The translations under genes were made by a program, and so were the position numbers. Source: Frankineae bacterium MT45 (GTDB taxonomy: Bacteria; Actinomycetota; Actinomycetes; Mycobacteriales; Jatrophihabitantaceae). Taken from it: a DNA stretch of 64,000 nt. The notes under the pieces are model-generated. The model had not been told where the DNA came from and did not search any database. It was given only the letters and a program-made list of their open reading frames with translations. Location: NCBI GenBank assembly GCA_900100325.1, contig LT629697.1, positions 186,001 through 250,000 on the forward strand. The letters run 5' to 3'. Of this stretch, positions 33,052-41,412 are shown piece after piece. Numbering within the stretch: the first letter of the stretch is position 1; each line of letters opens with the position of its first letter.

Positions 33052-33119
33052 CACCGTCCACAGGTCGGTTCGCCGTCCACAGGCGCCGAAATCCGCGGGC
33101 GGTCTCTACCCCGCGGCCC

Positions 33120-33125
33120 TAGAGT
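33120..33125 (+). promoter_or_regulatory. -10 element of the LysE gene (leaderless)
   Basis: TAGAGT is 7 bases before the ATG at 33133; there is no Shine–Dalgarno sequence. Confidence 0.55.
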
Positions 33126-33132
33126 CAGGTCC

Positions 33133-33771
33133 ATGGTTCCCACCGGTCACCTGCTCGCCTTCACGATCACCGCCTTCGCGCTGATCGCAGTCCCCGGGCC
33201 GAGCGTGCTCTTCGTGATCAGTCGTGCCCTCGTCATCGGGCGGCGGGGCGCGCTCGTCACCGTGCTCGGCAACGCGCTGGGGGTTTACGTCCAGGTCATC
33301 GCCGTGGCCTTCGGGGTAGGCGCCATCGTTGAGCGTTCGATCGCGGTCTTCACCCTCCTCAAATTGGCCGGCGCGGGCTACCTGGTCTTTCTGGGCGTGC
33401 AGGCCATTCGTCACCGTCGCGCACTCAGCACCGTCTTCGACACTGAGCCGGCGCCCCGCAGTCAGCTGCGAATACTGCGAGAGGGGTTCACCGTCGGGCT
33501 CGCCAACCCGAAGTCCGTTGTCTTCTTCGCCGCCGTCCTCCCGCAGTTCGTCGACCGGTCCCGCGGTCAGGTACCGGTGCAGCTACTGATCCTCGGGGCG
33601 ATCTTCTTTGCGGTCGCCCTCGTCTCCGACAGCATCTGGGCCGTCGTCGCCGGATCGGCCCGCACCTGGTTCGCCAGCTCTCCGAGGCGGCTGGCCACCC
33701 TCGGGGGCACCGGCGGGGTGCTGATGATCGGAATCGGCGCTCGACTGGCGCTGAGCGGCCGACATGACTAG
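33133..33771 (+). CDS. LysE-family amino-acid exporter
   Basis: A 212-residue membrane protein with six hydrophobic segments. FALIAVPGPSVLFVISRALV and LKLAGAGYLVFLGVQAIR, then FTVGLANPKSVVFFAAVLPQF, are the RhtB/LysE signatures. It exports amino acids or homoserine lactones; the exact substrate cannot be told. Expression is probably leaderless from TAGAGT. A small inverted repeat (33797–33812) follows the gene. Confidence 0.92.
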   Translation: MVPTGHLLAFTITAFALIAVPGPSVLFVISRALVIGRRGALVTVLGNALGVYVQVIAVAFGVGAIVERSIAVFTLLKLAGAGYLVFLGVQAIRHRRALSTVFDTEPAPRSQLRILREGFTVGLANPKSVVFFAAVLPQFVDRSRGQVPVQLLILGAIFFAVALVSDSIWAVVAGSARTWFASSPRRLATLGGTGGVLMIGIGARLALSGRHD

Positions 33772-33796
33772 GAATTGAGACCTAGATCACATTCGA

Positions 33797-33812
33797 CGCA
33801 TGGTGCCATGCG
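33797..33812. other. Short inverted repeat after the LysE gene
   Basis: CGCATGG and CCATGCG are perfect arms around TG, 25 bases past the stop codon. It could be a weak terminator or an operator for the GGDEF–EAL gene. Confidence 0.35.
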
Positions 33813-33980
33813 CACTTCGGAGCGTATCCGCCGGGGCTCGCAGGCGCAGCGAAGGTCTATACAACATCGGGCCGTAAGCGCTTTCGCGACAGTCCGGACG
33901 CGAGCGGCGGCCTGATTCGATCTCAAACTTTGTTTCACGCCGCTGCTAAGTTGCGGTGATGCAGCGTCGATAAACCCGAC

Positions 33981-36746
33981 GTGCATCGACTTCTCGTGAA
34001 ACCAACCGCCGACGGCGGAAGCCTGCGCGTCTGGCTCCTATCCCTGGTGATGGTCCCCATCATCGGCGTCGGGCTCGCGGCTGCCTCGGTCATCTCGGCC
34101 CACGCTTCGACCGTTCAGGCCGACAAGAAGGTCGAGAGCATCGTCCAGGGCTCGATCGAGCTCGACCACGTCCGCATGGGCCTGCAGGCCGAGCTCCTGC
34201 CGGCGATGACGAAGTCGATCCTCACCGATGTCGACATCCTTAAGCAGTTTCACCTCACCGCGGCCCAGGTCGCCCTCTTCGCCGGGAACCCCAGCGACGT
34301 CTCCGGCCTCCGCAAGACCACCGACGCGGCGCTGGACAAGGTCATCGCCCGCCCGGATCTCGGTGCCATCGGGCGCCAGTTCCAGGCCCGGTTGAAGTCA
34401 CTCCGCAACACCATCGACCAGGGCGCCCAGCTGCACAACACCTTCACTGAGGTGATGGCCGCGGTCTACGACCTCGCCGCGGTACAGAACAGCCAGACGG
34501 CGCTCGCCATGCACTACGGACTCGACGCCTCCACCACCAAGGCGTTGAAGGACCTCGACCTGGTGAGCCGTGCCGTCCAGTTCGGCGGGCAGCTCGCGGC
34601 CTACTTCGCCGCCGCCCAGTTCCCGGGCGCTGTGGCCCCGGCCGCCACCGCCCAGCAGAGCTGGGTCCAGAGCTGGGGTAGCTCCCGCTCGGGGTCGGAG
34701 TCGGTGACCTCGCAGGCTTCACCGGAGATCGCCGCCGAGTGGCAGCGGACCATGAACCTGCCGATCCCGAAAGAGCTGAACGCGATCTTCGACTCGACGG
34801 TCGTGTCGGCCAAACCGCTCGGCCTGGCCACCACGATCAAGGTCGTCATGAGCGACCCCAAGCGCGTGGTCGCCCTCTCCACCATCGAGGACACCACCGC
34901 GAACAAGGTGCTCGCCTCGGCGAAGCACCAGCAGAGCTCGGCCACCACGACCCTGCTGCTGGTCATCCTGCTCTGCCTCCTCGTCATCGCGATCAGCCTG
35001 CTGGCGGCTCGCCGGGCCCAGCGCGCCCTCACCGGACCGCTGAACCGGCTCGCCTTCCAGGCCGACAAGGTCAGCCAGGGCGAGCTCATCGACGTGGCCG
35101 TCAGTGGCCCGCGTGAAGTCCGCACGGTTGCCCGTGGCCTCGCGGCCGCCGTCAACAGCCTGCGCATGATCGAGTCCCAGGCCGCCGCAGTGGCCGACGG
35201 TGACCTCGGCGATCTGGAGAGCAGCGTCGTCGCGCAGCCCGTCCCGGGACCCCTCGGTGCCCTCATGCACGCCTCGGTCGAGCGGATCGTCAGTGCCCTG
35301 CGCGACCGCGAGCGGGCCCAGGAGGCGCTCGCCCACCGCGCCGCTCACGACCCGCTGACCGAACTTCCAAACCGGGCCCGCGCCCTGGCCCAGATCGACA
35401 GCGCCCTGCACCGGGCCCAGCGCACCGGCTCGATGACTGCGGTCATGTTCGTCGACCTCGACCACTTCAAGGCGGTCAACGACACCTTCGGCCACGCCGC
35501 CGGCGACACCGTCCTGCGCACCATGGCCCGCCGAATGCAGCAGATCATGCGCACCGGTGACACGGTGGCCCGCCTCGGCGGCGACGAGTTCGTCATCCTG
35601 GCCGAGGCCATCGAGGACGAGGGCGCCTGCTTCCACCTGGCCGAGCGGGTCGTCGAGGCGGCCTCCCTCCCCATCGAGATCGACGGTCGTGAAGTGCGCG
35701 TCGGCGCCAGCGTCGGTGTCGCACTCTGCCGGGAAGGGCAGCACGTCGACGCCAGCCGGCTGCTCCGCGAGGCCGACGCCGCCGTTTACCGGGCCAAGAG
35801 CGCCGGGCGCGGACGGATCGGCATCTACGACGACGACCTGCGCACCGAGATCGCGAACCGCTTCGAACTCGAGCAGGCCATCGTCAACGCGCTGGAGAAC
35901 GACGAGTTCCTCCTCTACTACCAGCCGGTCGTGGACCTGGTCAGCGGCACCGTGCACGGCATGGAGGCGCTGATCCGCTGGAACCGCCCCGGCTTCGGCA
36001 TGGTCCCGCCGGACGAGTTCATCCCGATCGCCGAGTACACGACGCTCATCAACGACATCGGCCGCTGGGTGCTGAAGACGGCGACAACGCAGCTCGCCGA
36101 GTGGATCGCGCTGGACCCCGATCTGGCCACGCTCACGATGTCGGTGAACATCTCTGGACGTCACCTGATCAGCCCGCAGCTGCCGGAGGAGGTCGCCGAC
36201 GCGCTGACCCACTCCGGCGTGGACCCGCGCCAGCTCGTCATCGAGCTCACCGAGACTGTGCTCGTCGACAACATCATCGCTAAGAAGAACATGCACCAGC
36301 TCCGCGAGCAGGGCGTGCTCATCGCCATCGACGACTTCGGGACGGGCTACACCTCCATCGGTCAGCTGCCGATGCTCCCGGTCGACATCCTCAAGATCGA
36401 CCGCAGCTTCGTCAGCTCCACCGAACCGGGCAACCAGGACCTGATGCGCCTGATGGTCGCCGCTGCGCACGCCTTCGACCTCAGTGTGGTGGCTGAAGGC
36501 ATCGAGTACGAGCACCAGGCCGACACCCTGCGCAACGCCAACGTCGAGATCGGGCAGGGCTACTTCTTCGCCCGTCCGTGCACGGCCGAGGACGTGCTCG
36601 GGTTCATCCGGGAGAGCGTGCACCGCGCGGACGCCGCTCCGCTGGCAGCGCTCAGTGACGCCGCGATCGATCAGGCCCGGATGACCTCGCACGCGTTGCG
36701 CTCAGTCGTCGACACGCCGCCGGCTACTGCTGAGCTCGCGCCGTAG
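33981..36746 (+). CDS. Membrane sensor with HAMP, GGDEF and EAL domains
   Basis: A 921-residue c-di-GMP enzyme. Helix 1 (about 15–40), a mostly helical extracytoplasmic sensor of about 280 residues with conserved-looking nitrate-sensor-type helices, and helix 2 (TTLLLVILLCLLVIAISLLA) lead to a HAMP linker. The diguanylate cyclase has RLGGDEF (531–537) intact. The phosphodiesterase has EAL (662–664), DDFGTGYTS and VVAEGIEYEHQ. Both activities are therefore possible, with the sensor choosing the direction. The GTG start at 33981 lacks an obvious ribosome-binding site. The 3' end overlaps the convergent tetR gene by 23 bases. Confidence 0.93.
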   Translation: MHRLLVKPTADGGSLRVWLLSLVMVPIIGVGLAAASVISAHASTVQADKKVESIVQGSIELDHVRMGLQAELLPAMTKSILTDVDILKQFHLTAAQVALFAGNPSDVSGLRKTTDAALDKVIARPDLGAIGRQFQARLKSLRNTIDQGAQLHNTFTEVMAAVYDLAAVQNSQTALAMHYGLDASTTKALKDLDLVSRAVQFGGQLAAYFAAAQFPGAVAPAATAQQSWVQSWGSSRSGSESVTSQASPEIAAEWQRTMNLPIPKELNAIFDSTVVSAKPLGLATTIKVVMSDPKRVVALSTIEDTTANKVLASAKHQQSSATTTLLLVILLCLLVIAISLLAARRAQRALTGPLNRLAFQADKVSQGELIDVAVSGPREVRTVARGLAAAVNSLRMIESQAAAVADGDLGDLESSVVAQPVPGPLGALMHASVERIVSALRDRERAQEALAHRAAHDPLTELPNRARALAQIDSALHRAQRTGSMTAVMFVDLDHFKAVNDTFGHAAGDTVLRTMARRMQQIMRTGDTVARLGGDEFVILAEAIEDEGACFHLAERVVEAASLPIEIDGREVRVGASVGVALCREGQHVDASRLLREADAAVYRAKSAGRGRIGIYDDDLRTEIANRFELEQAIVNALENDEFLLYYQPVVDLVSGTVHGMEALIRWNRPGFGMVPPDEFIPIAEYTTLINDIGRWVLKTATTQLAEWIALDPDLATLTMSVNISGRHLISPQLPEEVADALTHSGVDPRQLVIELTETVLVDNIIAKKNMHQLREQGVLIAIDDFGTGYTSIGQLPMLPVDILKIDRSFVSSTEPGNQDLMRLMVAAAHAFDLSVVAEGIEYEHQADTLRNANVEIGQGYFFARPCTAEDVLGFIRESVHRADAAPLAALSDAAIDQARMTSHALRSVVDTPPATAELAP

Positions 36747-37395
36747 CCACCGCACTCAGTAGCGACTGGGCGCAGAGTTCACGCACCTGATTGCGAGTGA
36801 GCGACGGTGCGGTCTGCGACTCGTCGTCCAGCCAATCCAGGCAGACGGCGATGATGAAGGCGAGCCAGCCGCGGACCGCCAGCCGGACCATCGCGCTGGC
36901 CCCGTCGGCCGACGTCGAGGCGTTGTCGCTGTCGTTGTCGCTGACACTGCCGTTGTCGTTGTGCAGAGCGAGCAGGATCCGCTCCTCCTGCACGCTCATC
37001 GCCTGGGCGATGATCCGGCGGATCTCCCGGTCGTTGGTCAGCGCGCCTTGATGCAGCATCCGGTAGGCCAGCCGGTGCTCCTCCACGTAGGCCAGGTAGA
37101 CATCCAACCCGTGATACAGCTGCTCGGCCACCGTCTGCCGGGGTTCGGTCTCGATCAGGGCGAGCATCTGAGCGCACTCATCACTGACCACGGCCGCCAC
37201 GAAGTCCCGTTTGGTCGGGAAGTAGTGATACAGCAGGCCCCGCGAGACGCCAGCACGCTCGGCCACCAGCTCCACCCAGACGTCGTCGTACGGACGTGTG
37301 GAGAGGAGTTCGACGCCGATCTGGACGAGCTGGCGGCGACGTGCCTCCACGCTCATCCGGGTCCTGGTTGCCACGTCCGGGATCTTACTTGACAT
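36724..37395 (-). CDS. TetR-family transcriptional regulator
   Basis: A 223-residue regulator. The N-terminal helix-turn-helix reads VWVELVAERAGVSRGLLYHYFPTKRDF. The C-terminal ligand domain contains a hydrophilic insert (NDNGSVSDNDSDNASTSADG) from a triplet-rich DNA stretch. It is divergent from the cytochrome P450 gene and a 15-bp palindrome covers its start codon, so it probably represses itself and the P450, released by a lipophilic substrate. Its end overlaps the GGDEF–EAL gene by 23 bases. Confidence 0.92.
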   Translation of the reverse strand: MSSKIPDVATRTRMSVEARRRQLVQIGVELLSTRPYDDVWVELVAERAGVSRGLLYHYFPTKRDFVAAVVSDECAQMLALIETEPRQTVAEQLYHGLDVYLAYVEEHRLAYRMLHQGALTNDREIRRIIAQAMSVQEERILLALHNDNGSVSDNDSDNASTSADGASAMVRLAVRGWLAFIIAVCLDWLDDESQTAPSLTRNQVRELCAQSLLSAVATARAQQ

Positions 37396-37403
37396 GGAGT
37401 CAA
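37389..37403. promoter_or_regulatory. Candidate TetR operator over the tetR start codon
   Basis: TTGAC and GTCAA form a perfect inverted repeat around ATGGA. The tetR ATG (minus strand, 37395–37393) is inside it, so binding would directly block initiation. Confidence 0.65.
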
Positions 37404-37425
37404 TAAGCCTTCATGCTGCTATTAG

Positions 37426-37438
37426 ATTGCGATTCAAT
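37426..37438. promoter_or_regulatory. Second, weaker operator-like repeat before the P450 gene
   Basis: ATTG and CAAT flank CGATT with the same 5-base spacing as the site at 37389–37403. Centres are 36 bases apart. It sits 40 bases before the P450 start. Confidence 0.4.
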
Positions 37439-37477
37439 ATCGCGGCATCCCGCGCCGCCACCCGATCTGGAGCTGAC

Positions 37478-38938
37478 GTGACCGCCTCCCCCAAGACCGA
37501 TGCCACCGCCGTCAACCTGGCCCGGGCCAACCCGCCCTCCCGGCCGCAGCGCACCACGATCGACACCTCAACGATCCCGCACCCGCCGCGCCGGGTGCCC
37601 TTCCTCGGCGACATCCTCGGTGTCTCGATCCGCACGCCGGTGCAGGATTCGATGCGCATGGGGCGCGCACTCGGCCCGATCTTCACCCGCCGAGTGCTCG
37701 GCCGGGACATCGTCTTCGTCGCCTCGGCCGCGATAAGCGGCGAACTGGCCGACGACACCCGCTTCGCCAAGCACGTCGGGGTTGGCCTCGAGCAGTTGCG
37801 TCCACTCGCCGGCGACGGGCTCTTCACCGCGTACAACGCCGAGCCGAACTGGCAGCGGGCGCACAACATCCTGATGCCGGCCTTCACGCAGAGCGCCATG
37901 CACGGTTACCACCCGACGATGCTCGGCGTGGCCCGGGAATTGGTCGCGAGCTGGGACCGGAGCGCGGCACAGCACGCTCCGGTGGACATCGTCGGGGACA
38001 TGACCAAGCTCACTCTGGAGACCATCGGGCGCACCGGATTCGGTTACGAATTCGGGTCATTCGAGCGCGACGAGGTGCACCCGTTCGTCACCGCCATGGT
38101 CGGCACCCTGCGCTTCGCCCAGCAGGAGACCTTCCTGCTGCCGTTCATGGCCAAGCTGCGGCGACGCTCCATCGCCCGCAATAAGCGGGACATCGAGTAC
38201 ATGTCGGCTGAGGTCGACCGGGTGGTGCAGGCCCGGCGCAGCAGCGGCCAGACGAGCGACGCCGACCTGCTCGGGCTCATGCTGCAGGCCGCAGATCCGC
38301 AGACCGGTGAGCGTCTGGACGAGGTGAACATCCGCAACCAGATCATCACCTTCCTCATCGCCGGGCACGAGACGACCTCCGGCGCGCTCGGCTTCGCGCT
38401 CTACTACCTGCTCAAGAATCCGGCCGCGCTGGCCCGGGCCCGAGCCGAGGTGGATGAGGTCTGGGGCCCGGATCGGGACGCTGATCCCACGTACCAGCAG
38501 GTGACGAAGCTGCGCTACGTGCGGCGGGTGCTGGACGAGTCACTCCGCCTCTGGCCGACCGCGCCCGGGTATGCCCGCGAGGCGCAGGAGGAGACCCTGC
38601 TGGACGGAAAGTACCGTGTTCGTAAGGGAGAATGGGTGCTGGTGCTACTGCCGATGCTGCACCGCGACCCGGCCGTCTGGGACGACCCGGAGGCCTTCGA
38701 ACCCGACCGCTTCCTCCCCGAGAACGTGCGGGCCCGACCCGGCCACGCCTTCAAGCCCTTCGGCACCGGCGAGCGGGCCTGCATCGGGCGTCAGTTCGCG
38801 ATCCACGAGGCGATGCTCGTCCTCGGGATGCTGCTCCACCGCTACAACTTCCACGACACCGAGAAGTACGACCTGCGGGTCACCGAGCTGCTCACCATCA
38901 AGCCGGACGGCTTCACCATGACGGTCTCACCTCGGTAG
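37478..38938 (+). CDS. Cytochrome P450 monooxygenase (CYP102-like heme domain)
   Basis: From the GTG at 37478 (GGAG 5 bases upstream) the protein has 486 residues. IPHPPRRVPFLGDILGV opens the domain as in the P450-BM3 heme domain. The I-helix AGHETTSG, K-helix ExxR (Glu354–Arg357, ESLRLWP) and heme loop FGTGERACIGRQFA with Cys435 are intact. No reductase domain is fused, so a separate electron-transfer partner is needed. Similarity to fatty-acid hydroxylases suggests a lipid substrate. The divergent TetR gene is its likely regulator. The frame is open upstream but is not coding there. Confidence 0.94.
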   Translation: MTASPKTDATAVNLARANPPSRPQRTTIDTSTIPHPPRRVPFLGDILGVSIRTPVQDSMRMGRALGPIFTRRVLGRDIVFVASAAISGELADDTRFAKHVGVGLEQLRPLAGDGLFTAYNAEPNWQRAHNILMPAFTQSAMHGYHPTMLGVARELVASWDRSAAQHAPVDIVGDMTKLTLETIGRTGFGYEFGSFERDEVHPFVTAMVGTLRFAQQETFLLPFMAKLRRRSIARNKRDIEYMSAEVDRVVQARRSSGQTSDADLLGLMLQAADPQTGERLDEVNIRNQIITFLIAGHETTSGALGFALYYLLKNPAALARARAEVDEVWGPDRDADPTYQQVTKLRYVRRVLDESLRLWPTAPGYAREAQEETLLDGKYRVRKGEWVLVLLPMLHRDPAVWDDPEAFEPDRFLPENVRARPGHAFKPFGTGERACIGRQFAIHEAMLVLGMLLHRYNFHDTEKYDLRVTELLTIKPDGFTMTVSPR

Positions 38939-38993
38939 CTCTCCCCCGTCCCAGCGGCCTCGGCGCCGTCGGGGGTGAAACCACGGTGTTTTG

Positions 38994-39010
38994 CGGCCGG
39001 TCGCCGGCCG
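38994..39010. terminator. G+C-rich hairpin between P450 and patatin genes
   Basis: CGGCCGG and CCGGCCG pair perfectly around TCG. It lies 56 bases after the P450 stop and 10 bases before the patatin -10 element, so it may end one transcript or modulate the next. Confidence 0.45.
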
Positions 39011-39019
39011 ACGGTGCTC

Positions 39020-39025
39020 TAAAGT
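39020..39025 (+). promoter_or_regulatory. -10 element of the patatin-like gene (leaderless)
   Basis: TAAAGT is 6 bases before the GTG at 39032. Confidence 0.55.
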
Positions 39026-39031
39026 CTTAGC

Positions 39032-39865
39032 GTGAGTCGCGCACTGGTCCTCGGCGGAGGCGGCACCGCCGGAATCGCCTGGCAGACCGGGCTGCTGGCC
39101 GGCCTCGAGTTCGCCGGCACCAACACCCTCAACGCCGACATGATCCTCGGCACCTCGGCCGGGGCCACGGTGGCGGCTCAGATCACCAGCCCGATGTCGC
39201 TCACCGAGCTGATGCGACGCCAGACTGACCCGGCCTTACAGGTCGCCGAGCTGAAGCCGCCGATCCCGGTCGCCGACGTACTCACCCGCATCGGCGAGCT
39301 GGCCGTGCAGTACCCGGAGCAGACGGCCCTGCGCCGGGCCATCGGCGTCTTCGCCCTCACCCAGTGGACCGTCGACGAGCCGACCCGCCGCGCGGTGATC
39401 GCCGAGCGCCTCCCGTCCCACGATTGGCCGTCGACCCCGCTGTACCTGGTAGCGGTGCGGGCCGACAACGGTGAGACGGCGATCTTCGGGCAGGGCAGTG
39501 GGGTGCGTCTGGTCGACGCGGTCGCCGCCAGCTGCGCCGTCCCCGGGGTCTGGCCGCCGGTGACGCTCGGCGCGCACCGCTACATCGACGGCGGGGTGCG
39601 GTCTGGGGCCAACGTCGACCTGGTCGGCATCCACGACAAAGTGCTCGTCATCGCCCCGATGGCGCCCGACCTCGACGTGGCGTTGAACCTGCAGATCGCG
39701 GCCGTCTCCTCGACCTCGGCGGTGCACCTCATCGTTCCGGACGCGGCTTCGCGTGAGGCCATCGGGCCGGATCCGCTGAACAGCTCGGTGCGGGCGGTGA
39801 CGGCACGGGCCGGCTTCGCCCAGGGGCAGCTGATCGCCGAATCGGTGCGGAATTTCTGGGGCTGA
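39032..39865 (+). CDS. Patatin-like phospholipase
   Basis: A 277-residue acyl hydrolase. LVLGGGGTAGIAWQTG is the oxyanion-hole loop, GTSAG the nucleophile elbow with catalytic Ser, and YIDGGVRSGANVDL carries the Asp of the dyad (DGG instead of DGA). It hydrolyses acyl esters of phospholipids or neutral lipids. The GTG start is preceded by TAAAGT at 6 bases, indicating a leaderless mRNA. It follows a lipid-type P450, but no operon link is evident. Confidence 0.92.
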   Translation: MSRALVLGGGGTAGIAWQTGLLAGLEFAGTNTLNADMILGTSAGATVAAQITSPMSLTELMRRQTDPALQVAELKPPIPVADVLTRIGELAVQYPEQTALRRAIGVFALTQWTVDEPTRRAVIAERLPSHDWPSTPLYLVAVRADNGETAIFGQGSGVRLVDAVAASCAVPGVWPPVTLGAHRYIDGGVRSGANVDLVGIHDKVLVIAPMAPDLDVALNLQIAAVSSTSAVHLIVPDAASREAIGPDPLNSSVRAVTARAGFAQGQLIAESVRNFWG

Positions 39866-39939
39866 ACTGCGGTGCGGGTTCGATGCTGCGAGCCGACCCC
39901 TGATGAGGTCACGAATCCTGGATGCGGTGAACTGTTGAG

Positions 39940-41361
39940 ATGAGCGAACTACTCCCGGCGACCCGCCACGCCCTCACCCACCGCGTCGCCACCGGGCAGG
40001 TCGCCGGACGCGCGCCGTCCCTCGTCGCCGGAGTGGTCCGGGGTTCGTCGCTGGCCTGGGCCGGCGGACACGGCTTCCTCAGCGACCCGCTTCACGACGA
40101 CGTGCCCCCGGACGCCGACACCCAGTACCGCATCGGTTCGATCACCAAGACGTTCGTCGCCGTGCTCATCATGCGACTACGTGACGAGGGGCGGCTGGAC
40201 CTCGGCGACCGGCTGAGCACCTTCCTCCCCGAGACCGCCGCGACCGCCGGGGTCGGCTCGGCGCGCATCGGTGAGCTGCTCGCGCACACCACGGGCATCG
40301 CCTCCGAGACGCCGCCGCCCTGGTGGGAGCGGGCCCACGGCTCGGCCCGCCCCGAACTTGCCGATATTTACGGCGATTCGCCGCAGAAGCTGGCCGCCGG
40401 CCGTCACTTCCACTACTCCAACACCGGGTTCGGACTCCTCGGAGCGCTGGTCGGGGTGCTGCGTGGAGCGAGCTGGCTGGAGGTGGCGCAGTCGGAGATC
40501 CTGGCCCCGCTCGGCATGACCCGGACCACCCCGATGCCGCAGCCGCCACATGCGCTGGGCTGGGCCGTCCACCCGTGGGCTGACCTGCTGATGCCGGAGC
40601 CGACCCCGGACGCCGAGCTGATGGCCCCGGCGGGCCAGCTCTGGTCGACCGTCGAGGACCTGGCCCGCTACGCCGCCTTCCTGCTCAACGGTTCGGACGA
40701 CGTCCTGCCGCTGTCGACACTGGCCGAGATGCGCACGCCCGCCTCACCACCGTCGTCGACGCCCACCGGACCGAGCTGGGACTCAGGCTTCGGCCTCGGC
40801 CTGCAGCTGGCCCGGGTGGATGGGCGGAGCCTGGCCGGACATACCGGTTCGATGCCCGGCTTCGTCGCGACGCTCTGGACCAGCCCGGCCGACGGGCTGG
40901 CCGGCCTCTGCCTGGCCAACGCCACCTCCGGCCCCCTCGTCGGAGCGATCGCGGCCGACATGATTTCCCTGGTCGCCAAGCACGAGCCGACGATCCCGGC
41001 GCCCTGGCGTCCGGCGGCGAGCTTCGATCCGCAACTTCTGGAGCTCACCGGCCCCTGGTACTGGGGAGCGACCGCGATGGCGCTGCGCCTGTGCGAAGGG
41101 GGCGATCTGGAGCTGGTCTCGCTGAATCAGCTCGGCCGCACCTCCCGTTTCACGGCCCGACCGGACGGCACCTGGCTCGGCCTGGACGGGTACTACCTGG
41201 GGGAGACGCTGCAGGCCGTCCGCGGCACTGACGGCACGGTGAGCCACCTCGATATCGGCAGCTTCATCTTTACCCGGCAGCCCTACGAGGCCGGACGCAG
41301 CGACGACCCGGTGCCCGGCGGCGTCGATCCGCGGGGGTGGCGCGGGAGCGCGGACCTCTAG
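39940..41361 (+). CDS. Serine hydrolase of the class C beta-lactamase/esterase family
   Basis: A 473-residue protein. The first 350 residues hold the fold: GSITKTFVAVLIMRLRDEGRL with SxxK (Ser–Ile–Thr–Lys), FHYSNTGFGLLG with YxN and LAGHTGSMPG with HTG in place of KTG. The last 110 residues form a second, beta-rich domain (GPWYWGATAMALRL) like those of DD-peptidase-related esterases. No signal peptide is visible, so it is probably a cytoplasmic esterase or peptidase rather than a lactamase. Its stop is 44 bases from the convergent GNAT gene. Confidence 0.88.
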   Translation: MSELLPATRHALTHRVATGQVAGRAPSLVAGVVRGSSLAWAGGHGFLSDPLHDDVPPDADTQYRIGSITKTFVAVLIMRLRDEGRLDLGDRLSTFLPETAATAGVGSARIGELLAHTTGIASETPPPWWERAHGSARPELADIYGDSPQKLAAGRHFHYSNTGFGLLGALVGVLRGASWLEVAQSEILAPLGMTRTTPMPQPPHALGWAVHPWADLLMPEPTPDAELMAPAGQLWSTVEDLARYAAFLLNGSDDVLPLSTLAEMRTPASPPSSTPTGPSWDSGFGLGLQLARVDGRSLAGHTGSMPGFVATLWTSPADGLAGLCLANATSGPLVGAIAADMISLVAKHEPTIPAPWRPAASFDPQLLELTGPWYWGATAMALRLCEGGDLELVSLNQLGRTSRFTARPDGTWLGLDGYYLGETLQAVRGTDGTVSHLDIGSFIFTRQPYEAGRSDDPVPGGVDPRGWRGSADL

Positions 41362-41365
41362 GCCC

Positions 41366-41412
41366 GTCCGTGGCTAGGGCCGTCCGTGGCTAGGGCCGTC
41401 CGTGGCTAGGCC
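41366..41412. repeat. 16-bp tandem repeat, three copies, at convergent gene ends
   Basis: The unit GTCCGTGGCTAGGGCC occurs at 41366–41381 and 41382–41397 exactly, and at 41398–41412 with one base missing. The third copy contains the GNAT stop codon (CTA at 41406–41408). Each unit carries CTAG, so unit loss or gain preserves a stop. Confidence 0.85.

Noticed and set aside
33054-33083. Two copies of CCGTCCACAGG as DnaA boxes
   Set aside because: They miss the first two consensus positions and lie in a short gene gap; probably a chance or minor repeat.
33772-33980. c-di-GMP riboswitch upstream of the GGDEF–EAL gene
   Set aside because: I could not find the conserved GEMM core or its paired helices.
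34719-36692. 657-residue minus-strand open frame opposite the GGDEF–EAL gene
   Set aside because: Shadow of a high-G+C gene; the plus strand has complete catalytic motifs.
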